Source of the DNA: Polyangiaceae bacterium
GTDB taxonomy: Bacteria > Myxococcota_A > Polyangia > Polyangiales > Polyangiaceae
Length of the DNA stretch: 64,000 nucleotides
Direction of reading: 5' to 3'
Assembly: GCA_020633235.1 (NCBI GenBank)
Contig: JACKEA010000001.1
Coordinates: forward strand, 1,984,001-2,048,000
The position numbers and the translations under genes were made by a program. Shown here piece after piece: positions 35,369 to 42,279 of the stretch (positions within the stretch are counted from its first letter, which is position 1; each line of letters begins with the position of its first letter). A model generated the notes under the pieces. That model was not told the origin of the DNA, did not search any database, and saw only the letters and a program-made list of their open reading frames with translations.

Positions 35369-35914
35369 ATGACGACTGAGACACAGAGCGCGCCCAGGGC
35401 GCGCGAATACGAGACCATCTACATTCTCCGCGCAGCGGTCCAGAAGGACGACGCGGAGAAGGTCGCGCATCGCGTCGGAGAGGTGGTCGACAAGGTTGGT
35501 GGCCGGCTCACCCGCGTGGAGACCTGGGGCCGCCGTCAGCTGGCCTATCCCGTGGGCAAGAGCAAGCGCGGCGTTTACGTGTACGTGAAGTACCTCGGTG
35601 GTGGCGAGCTCGTCAGCGAGCTCGAGCGCAACCTCCGCATGCTCGACGACGTGATCAAGTATCAGACCGTCCAGGTGCGGGACGACGTGGACCCGGCCGA
35701 AGTGGCGATCGATCCCGAGACCGTGAAGTTCGACGCGGTCGAGCCGCCGGCGGACGACGAGCCGGAAGAGACCCTCGAGCAGGAGCTCGGCTTGGTGGAA
35801 GCGCCGCCGGATCCGGACCGTGATCGCGACCGCGACCGCGACCGCGACCGCGACCGCGGGGACGGTAGCGAAGAGGGCGAAGAAGAGGACGAGGAAGAGG
35901 AGGAAGAGGACTGA
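35369..35914 (+). CDS. rpsF: 30S ribosomal protein S6 with an acidic C-terminal tail
   Basis: S6 binds 16S rRNA as a dimer with S18. The 181-residue protein has the normal S6 fold through about residue 120 (ETIYILRAAV, RQLAYPVGKSKRGVYV). The tail that follows holds seven Asp-Arg repeats (about 150-163, DNA 35816-35857) and ends in a run rich in Glu. Typical S6 is 95-135 residues. Many bacteria add Glu residues to S6 after translation through RimK; here acidic residues are encoded. It starts at ATG 35369 with GGAGAA upstream. It overlaps rpsR by 1 nt. Confidence 0.93.
   Translation: MTTETQSAPRAREYETIYILRAAVQKDDAEKVAHRVGEVVDKVGGRLTRVETWGRRQLAYPVGKSKRGVYVYVKYLGGGELVSELERNLRMLDDVIKYQTVQVRDDVDPAEVAIDPETVKFDAVEPPADDEPEETLEQELGLVEAPPDPDRDRDRDRDRDRDRGDGSEEGEEEDEEEEEED
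35816..35857 (+). repeat. (Asp-Arg)x7 codon repeat in rpsF
   Basis: Seven consecutive GAC/GAT-CGN codon pairs, mostly exact GACCGC hexamers, encode DRDRDRDRDRDRDR. Downstream codons to 35911 encode mostly Glu with Asp and Gly. Confidence 0.9.
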
Positions 35915-36183
35915 TGACCATGCAATCCGAGAAGAGCAGCGCGCGTTCCGCGGAAGGCTCTGCGTTTCGGCGTGGCCGTCGTCGTGGTTGCAGCTTCTGC
36001 TCCGACGAAAGCCTCACCATCGACTACAAGGACCCGCAGGCTCTCAGGTACTTCATCACCGAGCGCGGCAAGATCGTGCCTCGGCGGATTTCCGGTACCT
36101 GCGCCAAGCATCAGCGGGAGCTCACCCTGGCCATCAAGCGTGCGCGGAACATCGCGCTCTTGCCGTTCACCGCGAGCGGCTGA
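35914..36183 (+). CDS. rpsR: 30S ribosomal protein S18
   Basis: The 89-residue protein is the zinc-binding S18 type, with CSFC (Cys26, Cys29), a downstream Cys in SGTCAKHQRELT and the conserved IKRARNIALLPF end. It pairs with S6 on the 30S platform. The ATG overlaps the rpsF stop (TGATG); a second ATG 6 nt later is equally possible. Confidence 0.96.
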   Translation: MTMQSEKSSARSAEGSAFRRGRRRGCSFCSDESLTIDYKDPQALRYFITERGKIVPRRISGTCAKHQRELTLAIKRARNIALLPFTASG

Positions 36184-36195
36184 CGGAGGCGAACC

Positions 36196-36657
36196 ATGGC
36201 AACTGCGATTCAAGTCGTACTTCAGGACGACGTGGAGAACCTCGGCACCAGCGGCGACGTCGTGCGCGTGCGACCGGGCTACGCGCGCAACTTCCTGATC
36301 CCTCGGGGACTCGCCGTCCCCGCCACGCACGCCAACCTGGCGCGCATCGGAGAGCTCAAGCGCATGGCTGCGGTCAAGGCGGAGAAGGCTCTGGCGGACG
36401 CCAAGGAGCTTGCGCAAAAGCTGGAGTCCGTGAGCATCAAGCTCGAGCGTGCGGTGGGCGATGAAAACAAGATGTACGGCTCCGTCACGAGCAAGGACAT
36501 CGAGGAAGCCTACAAAGCCCAGCACAGCCTCGAGTTCGACAAGAAGCGCCTCACGTTGTCCGAGCCGATCAAACAGCTCGGTCTGTCGGAGGTTCCTCTC
36601 AAGCTGCACTCGGAGGTTACGGCCATGCTCCGGGTGGAGGTCGTCAAGCAGAGCTGA
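36196..36657 (+). CDS. rplI: 50S ribosomal protein L9
   Basis: L9 binds 23S rRNA near the L1 stalk. The 153-residue protein shows QVVLQDDVENLGTSGDVVRV and the family signature GYARNFLIPRGLA, the connecting helix, and a C-terminal domain of normal length. It is the last gene of the ribosomal block, 12 bp after rpsR. A 196-bp gap with a hairpin precedes dnaB. Confidence 0.96.
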   Translation: MATAIQVVLQDDVENLGTSGDVVRVRPGYARNFLIPRGLAVPATHANLARIGELKRMAAVKAEKALADAKELAQKLESVSIKLERAVGDENKMYGSVTSKDIEEAYKAQHSLEFDKKRLTLSEPIKQLGLSEVPLKLHSEVTAMLRVEVVKQS

Positions 36658-36662
36658 GCTGA

Positions 36663-36731
36663 TTGACAGCCGACTCCTGCTCTGACAATGGTCAGCGCTG
36701 CACCCCGAGGGCCCACCGGCTCCCGGGGTGC
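36663..36731 (+). promoter_or_regulatory. Possible promoter followed by a hairpin upstream of dnaB
   Basis: TTGACA (36663-36668) could be a -35, but no good -10 follows at 16-18 bp. Downstream, GCACCCCG (36700-36707) and CGGGGTGC (36724-36731) form a perfect 8-bp inverted repeat with a 16-nt loop. No T-run follows, so a factor-independent terminator is not certain; an attenuator for dnaB or a 3' end for rplI is possible. Confidence 0.4.
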
Positions 36732-36853
36732 GGTGCATTTGGAGCCCTGGGGAAAACCGGTGGATGGCCTCTGAGCAAGCTGGGGGGCGGGGAGTACTGA
36801 CATTGCCTGACCGAGCCGACGGGACTTTGGCCCCTTTCGAGGGAGACTGACGG

Positions 36854-38368
36854 ATGCTGGCGGAGAGACAGCAAAAGCGAGAGCGACCCCAAGAGCTCGT
36901 GCCGGTGGCGGGACGTGTTCCACCTCAGGATCTGGATGCCGAAGGCGCGGTGCTGTCGGCGGTGCTGCTCGCCAGCGACGCCTTCGACCGGGTACAAGAG
37001 ATCCTGCTGCCGGAGCACTTCTACTCCGAGGCGAACCGCCGCATCTTCGAGGCGGTGCTGGAGCTACAGAGCTCCGGGCGCCCGGTGGACCTGGTCAGCG
37101 TCGCGGGGTTCTTGCGGGACCGGGAGCGGCTCGCGCAGGTCGGCGGCACCCCCTACCTGGCGCAGCTCGCGGACGCCACGCCGGCCGTCGCCCACGTGGA
37201 GCATCACGCTCGGGTGATTCGTGAGAAGTGGCGCGTGCGTCAGCTGATCTCGACCTGCCAACGCTTCGCGGCGGAAGGCTATGGCGACTACGGGGACGTG
37301 CAGGGCTTCATCGATGCCGCCGAGCAGGCGGTGTTCGACATCGCGCGTATCCCGGAGGGCTCGACCATCGTGCCCGTGAAGGACGCCATCCACGGCGCCT
37401 TCCAGATCCTGGCGGACGCCGCTCGCCGCGGCGGCGCGGTCACCGGCACGCCCACGGGTTTCTCTCGCTTGGACAAGCAGATCGCCGGACTGCACTCCGG
37501 AGATCTGTACATCGTGGCGGGGCGTCCCGGCATGGGGAAGACGGCTTTCGTATTGAACCTCGCGGTGAACGTCGCATCTCCGCGGCAGGCGGAGGTGGCG
37601 GATCCCGACGACCCCTATGGCGAGGGCGGAGTGGAAGAGCCGGGGGACGGCGTCGCCTTCTTCTCGTTGGAAATGCCCCGCGAGCAGCTGGCCTCGCGTC
37701 TGTTGGCCAGCGAGGCGCGGGTGGACGTGTCGCGCATCCGTAGCGGCGACATGCGGCGGGAGGATTGGAACAAGCTGACGGAAGCGGCGGCGCGCCTCGG
37801 TCGCGTTCCCCTGTGGCTCGACGACACGCCAGCGATCACCCTTCTGGATCTGCGCGCCAAGATCCGGCGCCTGCAAGCGGAGCTCGCCCGCGGCAATCGC
37901 GACGGGAGCATTCGTGCGAAGAAGCTCGGCCTGGTGGTGATCGACTATCTGCAGCTGATGCAGGGGCGGCGCGACGCCGGTAGCCGCGAGCAGGAGATCA
38001 GCGAGCTTTCCCGCGGGTTGAAGCAGCTGGCCAAGGAGATGGGCGTTCCGGTGCTGGCGCTCTCGCAGCTGAACCGCAGCGTGGAAACCCGCACGACCAA
38101 GGACAAGCGTCCGCAGCTCAGCGACTTGCGTGAATCCGGCGCCATCGAACAGGACGCCGACACCATCATCTTCATCTACCGGGACGAGTACTACTTCCGC
38201 GACAGCCCCGACAAAGGCATCGCGGAGATCATCGTGGCCAAGCAACGTAACGGCCCGACGGGCTCGGTGAAGACCAAGTTCACTGCAGAGTTCACCCGTT
38301 TCGACAATCTCGCGACCAGCGACTACGATTTCGACGAGATGGACGACTTCGACGCGGGCATGCCCTGA
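36854..38368 (+). CDS. dnaB: Replicative DNA helicase
   Basis: DnaB unwinds DNA at the replication fork. The 504-residue protein has the N-terminal domain that binds the primase. The C-terminal RecA-like domain carries Walker A GRPGMGKT (223-230), FFSLEM (269-274) and the Walker B region LVVIDYLQLM. A roughly 20-residue acidic insertion (about 243-264) separates the Walker A helix from FFSLEM. GGGAG lies 8 nt before the ATG. There is no intein. The family's length is otherwise 440-480. Confidence 0.95.
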   Translation: MLAERQQKRERPQELVPVAGRVPPQDLDAEGAVLSAVLLASDAFDRVQEILLPEHFYSEANRRIFEAVLELQSSGRPVDLVSVAGFLRDRERLAQVGGTPYLAQLADATPAVAHVEHHARVIREKWRVRQLISTCQRFAAEGYGDYGDVQGFIDAAEQAVFDIARIPEGSTIVPVKDAIHGAFQILADAARRGGAVTGTPTGFSRLDKQIAGLHSGDLYIVAGRPGMGKTAFVLNLAVNVASPRQAEVADPDDPYGEGGVEEPGDGVAFFSLEMPREQLASRLLASEARVDVSRIRSGDMRREDWNKLTEAAARLGRVPLWLDDTPAITLLDLRAKIRRLQAELARGNRDGSIRAKKLGLVVIDYLQLMQGRRDAGSREQEISELSRGLKQLAKEMGVPVLALSQLNRSVETRTTKDKRPQLSDLRESGAIEQDADTIIFIYRDEYYFRDSPDKGIAEIIVAKQRNGPTGSVKTKFTAEFTRFDNLATSDYDFDEMDDFDAGMP

Positions 38369-38393
38369 CAAGGCTGCCAGCGTGGGGTAGCCT
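38365..38393 (+). promoter_or_regulatory. Predicted promoter giving a nearly leaderless transcript
   Basis: CTGACA (38365-38370), a 17-bp spacer and TAGCCT (38388-38393). The start codon of the lipoprotein gene is at 38400, so transcription would begin at or beside the ATG. No ribosome-binding site is seen upstream. Confidence 0.5.
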
Positions 38394-38399
38394 ACGGCC

Positions 38400-39260
38400 A
38401 TGGCTCACCTTAAGCGCCCGTTGGTCCTCGTCCTCACGCTGTGCGCTGGCTCGTTGATCGCCAGCGCCTGCGGCCGTTCGGATCCCGAGGACTTCCTGCT
38501 CGATAACCCCCTCGACGGCGGGCTTGGCGGCGGCGGCTTTGGTGCCGAAGGTGGTTTCGGCGCCATGGCAGGCACCGGCGGTTCCGCGGGCACTGGCGGC
38601 TTCGCGGGCACCGGGGGCTTCGCGGGCACCGGGGGCTTCGCGGGCACGGGGGGCTTCGCGGGCACCGGGGGCTTCGCGGGCACCGGGGGCTTCGCGGGCA
38701 CCGGGGGCTTCGCGGGCACCGGGGGCTTCGCGGGCACCGGCGGCGGTCCCACCGATGGCGGCAACTTCTTCGACGCGTTCCCGTTCCCAGATAGCGGACC
38801 GATCGCCACCTGCGTGCAGTGCGCAGAACAGAGCTGTTCCGGTCAGGTGAACGCGTGCTTCAATAACCCGGGCTGCGCCAGCGGCGTGGTGTGCGCCGTC
38901 ACCAGTTGCGGCGGCTTCAATCTGAGCTGCATCTTCAGTTGCTTCTCGGGCGACTTCAACGCGGCGATACAGGCATTCCAAGCCTTCTCGTGTCTGGCCA
39001 GCAACTGCGGGCAGCAGTGCGTGGGCGCCATCATCGGTGGTGGTGGTGGCGGCGGTGGCGGAGCTCCGCCGCCTTTGCCAGGCGCCCCGGCGCTGCCGCA
39101 AACGCCGGTCGCCGGCGGCTACTACGCGGTGGTTCCTCCGGAGCTCGCCCAGGCGCTCTCCATCCCCGCCGGTCCGGTGTACATGCCGCCCATCGAGGTG
39201 CTGGATTCGATGAGCGCAGTGAAGAGCTCGTGCGCCGCTCCGGGCGGCAGCTGCCGCTAA
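38400..39260 (+). CDS. Lipoprotein with eight tandem GGFAGT repeats and a Cys-rich domain
   Basis: The 286-residue protein has a lipoprotein signal (SLIASAC, Cys near 24). A Gly-rich region with eight perfect six-residue repeats GGFAGT (residues about 66-113) follows, then a Cys-rich segment with about 12 cysteines (residues 140-205) and a Gly/Pro-rich tail. No catalytic domain is visible, and location outside the cytoplasm is inferred. The repeats suggest a flexible spacer. Its end overlaps the convergent obg gene by 4 bp. Confidence 0.7.
   Translation: MAHLKRPLVLVLTLCAGSLIASACGRSDPEDFLLDNPLDGGLGGGGFGAEGGFGAMAGTGGSAGTGGFAGTGGFAGTGGFAGTGGFAGTGGFAGTGGFAGTGGFAGTGGFAGTGGGPTDGGNFFDAFPFPDSGPIATCVQCAEQSCSGQVNACFNNPGCASGVVCAVTSCGGFNLSCIFSCFSGDFNAAIQAFQAFSCLASNCGQQCVGAIIGGGGGGGGGAPPPLPGAPALPQTPVAGGYYAVVPPELAQALSIPAGPVYMPPIEVLDSMSAVKSSCAAPGGSCR
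38595..38738 (+). repeat. Eight tandem 18-bp repeats encoding GGFAGT
   Basis: Eight copies of an 18-bp unit (GGCGGCTTCGCGGGCACC and near-identical variants that differ only at third positions) are joined head to tail, 144 bp in all. The unit length is a multiple of three, so copy-number change would keep the frame. Confidence 0.9.
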
Positions 39261-40270
39261 AGCATCAGCATTTCCGACAGCTCGTGCATCAAGTCGTCGA
39301 GCCCTTCGTGGGTCGCGGCGCTCACCAACCTGAGCTCGATGCCCTCGGCGGCGAATGCGGCTTTGGTCTCTTCGTAGGCATCTTGAACGTCGGGCAGGTC
39401 GGCCTTGGTCATCGCCACCAGCTCCGGGCGCCCGATCATGTCGGGATTGAACAGCGACAGCTCCGCGCGGATCGCCTTGTAGTCGTCCAAAGGTGAGCGA
39501 TTCGGCTCCCCCGTGAACGTCACCAGGTGCAACAGCACTCGCGTGCGCTCCACGTGACGAAGGAAACGGATGCCGAGTCCGGTGCCCTCGCTGGCGCCCG
39601 GGATCAGACCCGGGATGTCGGCGATCACGAAGGTGCGACCAAGGCCCCGCCCGGTGTCCCCGACGTGAACCACGCCGAGGTGGGGCACCAGGGTGGTGAA
39701 GGGGTAGTCCGCCACCTTGGGCCGCGCTCGGCTCACGGCGCGGATCAGGGTGCTCTTGCCCACGTTGGGGAAGCCCAGGAGCCCCACGTCGGCCATCACC
39801 TTGAGCTCGAGGCGGAGGTGCTTCTTCTCGCCCGGTCCACCTGGCTCCGACTTGCGCGGTGCGCGGTCCACCGGCGTTGCAAAGTGCTTGTTGCCGCGCC
39901 CGCCCTTGCCGCCGGAGGCCACCACGAAGCGATCCTCGCTCTTGGTCAGCTCACACAGACGGTTGCCGGAGTCCGCGTCGAACACGATGGTTCCGAGCGG
40001 GACCCGCACCACGCGATCGCTCCCGGCGCGGCCGTACTTGTCCTTGCCCCCGCCGTCTTGGCCGCGGTCCGCGCGGACGATGCGCACGTGCTTCAGGTCG
40101 TACAGCGTGTTCTTTCCGCTGTCGGCTTCCAACACCACGTCGCCGCCGCGGCCGCCGTCGCCCCCCGCGGGGCCGCCGAAGGGCACGTACTTCTCCCGGC
40201 GGAAGGCCACGACCCCGCGCCCGCCGTCACCGGCCTCCACCGTCAGCTCGCACTCGTCGATGAAGCGCAT
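39257..40270 (-). CDS. obg: Obg-family GTPase (CgtA)
   Basis: Obg is an essential GTPase linked to 50S assembly and stress response. The 337-residue protein has the Gly-rich Obg fold (to about residue 158, AGGDGGRGGDVVLEAD and similar). The G domain follows, with GFPNVGKST (166-174), the G3 ADIPGLI, and MTKADL. The optional C-terminal OCT domain is absent, as in many species. The ATG at 40270 is preceded by a palindrome overlapping a likely promoter. Its stop overlaps the convergent lipoprotein gene by 4 bp. Confidence 0.96.
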   Translation of the reverse strand: MRFIDECELTVEAGDGGRGVVAFRREKYVPFGGPAGGDGGRGGDVVLEADSGKNTLYDLKHVRIVRADRGQDGGGKDKYGRAGSDRVVRVPLGTIVFDADSGNRLCELTKSEDRFVVASGGKGGRGNKHFATPVDRAPRKSEPGGPGEKKHLRLELKVMADVGLLGFPNVGKSTLIRAVSRARPKVADYPFTTLVPHLGVVHVGDTGRGLGRTFVIADIPGLIPGASEGTGLGIRFLRHVERTRVLLHLVTFTGEPNRSPLDDYKAIRAELSLFNPDMIGRPELVAMTKADLPDVQDAYEETKAAFAAEGIELRLVSAATHEGLDDLMHELSEMLML

Positions 40271-40305
40271 GGTCAGCCGGGCGAGGAGAGGGAAGGCGTC
40301 ATGAT

Positions 40306-40343
40306 GGGGCCGGCAGCCTCTATACAGCCGGCCCCCGCGTCAA
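40306..40343 (-). promoter_or_regulatory. Promoter overlapping a perfect inverted repeat upstream of obg
   Basis: On the minus strand, TTGACG (40343-40338), a 17-bp spacer and GAGGCT (40320-40315) resemble the other promoters here. A perfect 9-bp inverted repeat, GGGGCCGGC (40306-40314) and GCCGGCCCC (40327-40335), overlaps the spacer and start region. It could be an operator or an RNA hairpin. Confidence 0.5.
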
Positions 40344-40349
40344 GACCTT

Positions 40350-40937
40350 CTACCGTCGTTTGCCCGGCGGTTTCAGTGGCAGCGGCGCGGAAGTGCCAGT
40401 GCGCGGTTGGGCGGCCTCGTCCAGGGTTGCGAGCGCGGCGATCACGGCCTGCATGCCGTACTTGAGCGCCGCCTCTTCCTGAAACACATGGCATGCTCGC
40501 TCCAGCGCCAGGCTGGTATTGCGCCCCAGATCCAGCTCGCGCTCCACGAACGCTTCGAAGCTGCCGAACCCCTTGGCCGCGTACAGCTCCTCTTCCTTGA
40601 TCCGCGCCAGCACCCTCCCGAGGGCGAAGAACCCGGTGGTGAGGTTCTTTCGCAGGGCCCGGATCTCACCCATGGCCGTGTGCAGGGCGCCGATCCGCTC
40701 CTTGATGAGATCGGCCTTCTCCGGCACCCGCAGGGTGGCCCGGGCACTGCCGGGCGGGATGGGCGCCGTGTTGCGCTGGCGGGCTTCCGCGGCGTGTTTG
40801 GCCGCGTGCCGGGCCACCCACGGAGCGGTTCCCCGGGCGCCCGCCTTGGCCGTAGCGGCCTTGCTCGCGCGCTTCTTCGCCCCGCCGGCAGCCGGCTTCT
40901 TCTTTTTTGCTGATCCCCTCGCGGACTTCTTCGTCAT
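40350..40937 (-). CDS. Basic-tailed protein of unknown function
   Basis: This 195-residue protein has an N-terminal Lys/Ala-rich region (about residues 1-50, histone H1-like composition, KSARGSAKKKKPAAGGAKKR). A helical C-terminal part follows, with the segment ALGRVLARIKEEELYAAKGF (split here as ALGRVLARIKEEEL / YAAKGF) and GSFEAFVERELDLGRN. The tail suggests DNA or RNA binding; the second part has no name I know. It starts at ATG 40937, or GTG 40940 directly before it. It lies upstream of obg in the same direction, but the obg promoter lies between them. Confidence 0.55.
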   Translation of the reverse strand: MTKKSARGSAKKKKPAAGGAKKRASKAATAKAGARGTAPWVARHAAKHAAEARQRNTAPIPPGSARATLRVPEKADLIKERIGALHTAMGEIRALRKNLTTGFFALGRVLARIKEEELYAAKGFGSFEAFVERELDLGRNTSLALERACHVFQEEAALKYGMQAVIAALATLDEAAQPRTGTSAPLPLKPPGKRR

Positions 40938-41071
40938 CACCCCAAGTGCGAGTCGATCCCTCGCCTCCGGGGCGAGCGTAGGTCAGCGCGAAGCTGCGCG
41001 CCAGTTTGCGGCGCTTCTTGTCCCTCTGGGACGGGTCCACCCCGAGGAAAGGTCCGGGCCGATGCGAAGCA

Positions 41072-41100
41072 TTGTTACCGACGCGACGGCCCGCTAGATC
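41072..41100 (+). promoter_or_regulatory. Predicted promoter of the lipid-kinase-like gene
   Basis: TTGTTA (41072-41077), a 17-bp spacer and TAGATC (41095-41100). The expected transcription start is within about 2 nt of the ATG at 41109, so the transcript may be leaderless. Confidence 0.5.
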
Positions 41101-41108
41101 TGTGGCCG

Positions 41109-42176
41109 ATGAGCGAGCCGGCCGCCGAGCCCCGGACCCCCAGCATTCCGCCGCCCCCCCGGGAGCGCATCGCAGTGGTGGTCAATGGCAACGCCAAGAG
41201 CGTCAACGACGAGGTGATCTCCACCCTCGACCAGATCCTGATGGGTGGGGACCTGTTCGTTTCCCATCGCCTGGAGGACAGCCGGGACATCGCCCGCACG
41301 CTGGTGGATCGCGGCTACGGAACCGTCCTCACCGGTGGTGGCGACGGCACCTTCACGGTGATGGTGACCGAGGTGGTGCGGGAAGCGCGCGCGCAACAGC
41401 GCCCGCTGCCGCGCTTCGGCTTGCTCAAGCTCGGCACCGGCAACGCCCTGGCCTGGGTGGTGGGGGCGAGCCGCGCCAAGGGCCGGGGCCTCGCCGCCGA
41501 CATCCAGCGCCTGCACGAGGACGCGGGCAGTCGACCGGTGCGCTTGTGCGAGGTGCAGGGCTTCATCACGCCCTTCTGCGGCTTCGGCGTGGATGCCGTG
41601 GTGCTCTCGGACTACTCCGAGGTCCGTAAGCTGTTATCGAAGACGGTCCTCAAGCGCTACGCCGCGGGCCCTCTCTCGTACGTGGTCTCGAGCGTCACGC
41701 GCTCCATCCCGAGCTATTTCATTCGCCCCGTGCCGCACTGCCGCGTCATCAACGACGGCGGGGACGCCTACCGCGTGGGCGGCAGCGGCGAGATCATGGG
41801 CTACCCGGTGCCCAAGGGCGAGGTGCTCTACGAAGGCCCCGCCCGCGTCGCTGCCCTCGGCAGCATCCCGTATTACGGCTTCGGCTTCCGCTTCTTTCCG
41901 TTCGCGGAGGAGCGGGACGATCGCATGCAGCTGCGGGTTTCGACCATCAGCCCGGTGGCGTTCGTCAAGAACTTCCCGGAGATCTGGCGGGGCGAGTACC
42001 ACAACCCGGACGTCGTCTTCGACTACCTCGTCGACGCCATCACCATCGAGATGGACCCGCCCACGGTGTTCCAGATCGGCGGGGATCCCATCGGAGAGCA
42101 GACCAAGATGAGCGTGCGCCTGTCCCCCGAGGTGATTCGTCTGGTCGACTTCTACGCGCCGCCCAGCGCCAGCTGA
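41109..42176 (+). CDS. Diacylglycerol/lipid kinase-like protein
   Basis: The 355-residue protein has the DAGK catalytic-domain motif GGGDGT (76-81), with VVNGNAK near residue 25 and the later GTGNALAW segment. It probably phosphorylates a lipid hydroxyl, such as diacylglycerol or a sphingoid-type base, at the membrane surface. The C-terminal half fits the family's beta-sandwich but is longer than in DgkB. No ribosome-binding site is obvious; see the promoter upstream. It is followed by a metallophosphoesterase gene after an inverted repeat. Confidence 0.78.
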   Translation: MSEPAAEPRTPSIPPPPRERIAVVVNGNAKSVNDEVISTLDQILMGGDLFVSHRLEDSRDIARTLVDRGYGTVLTGGGDGTFTVMVTEVVREARAQQRPLPRFGLLKLGTGNALAWVVGASRAKGRGLAADIQRLHEDAGSRPVRLCEVQGFITPFCGFGVDAVVLSDYSEVRKLLSKTVLKRYAAGPLSYVVSSVTRSIPSYFIRPVPHCRVINDGGDAYRVGGSGEIMGYPVPKGEVLYEGPARVAALGSIPYYGFGFRFFPFAEERDDRMQLRVSTISPVAFVKNFPEIWRGEYHNPDVVFDYLVDAITIEMDPPTVFQIGGDPIGEQTKMSVRLSPEVIRLVDFYAPPSAS

Positions 42177-42196
42177 GGGCCGAGCGCGGCGTGCCC

Positions 42197-42251
42197 GCGC
42201 CGAACCGACAAAACCCTCGAAGACAGCAGGTCTTTTTTGTTGGTCCGGCGC
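42197..42251. terminator. Long inverted repeat built from two copies of the dispersed element
   Basis: GCGCCGAACCGACAAAACC (42197-42215) and the complement of GCGCCGGACCAACAAAA (42235-42251) face each other, pairing at 15 of 17 positions. Within the loop, AAGAC and GTCTT add an inner 5-bp stem, followed by a run of six T residues (42233-42238). The structure lies between the lipid-kinase and phosphoesterase genes and could terminate transcription. Confidence 0.6.
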
Positions 42252-42279
42252 GGAAAAGGCGCGAGAACAGTGGACGTCG

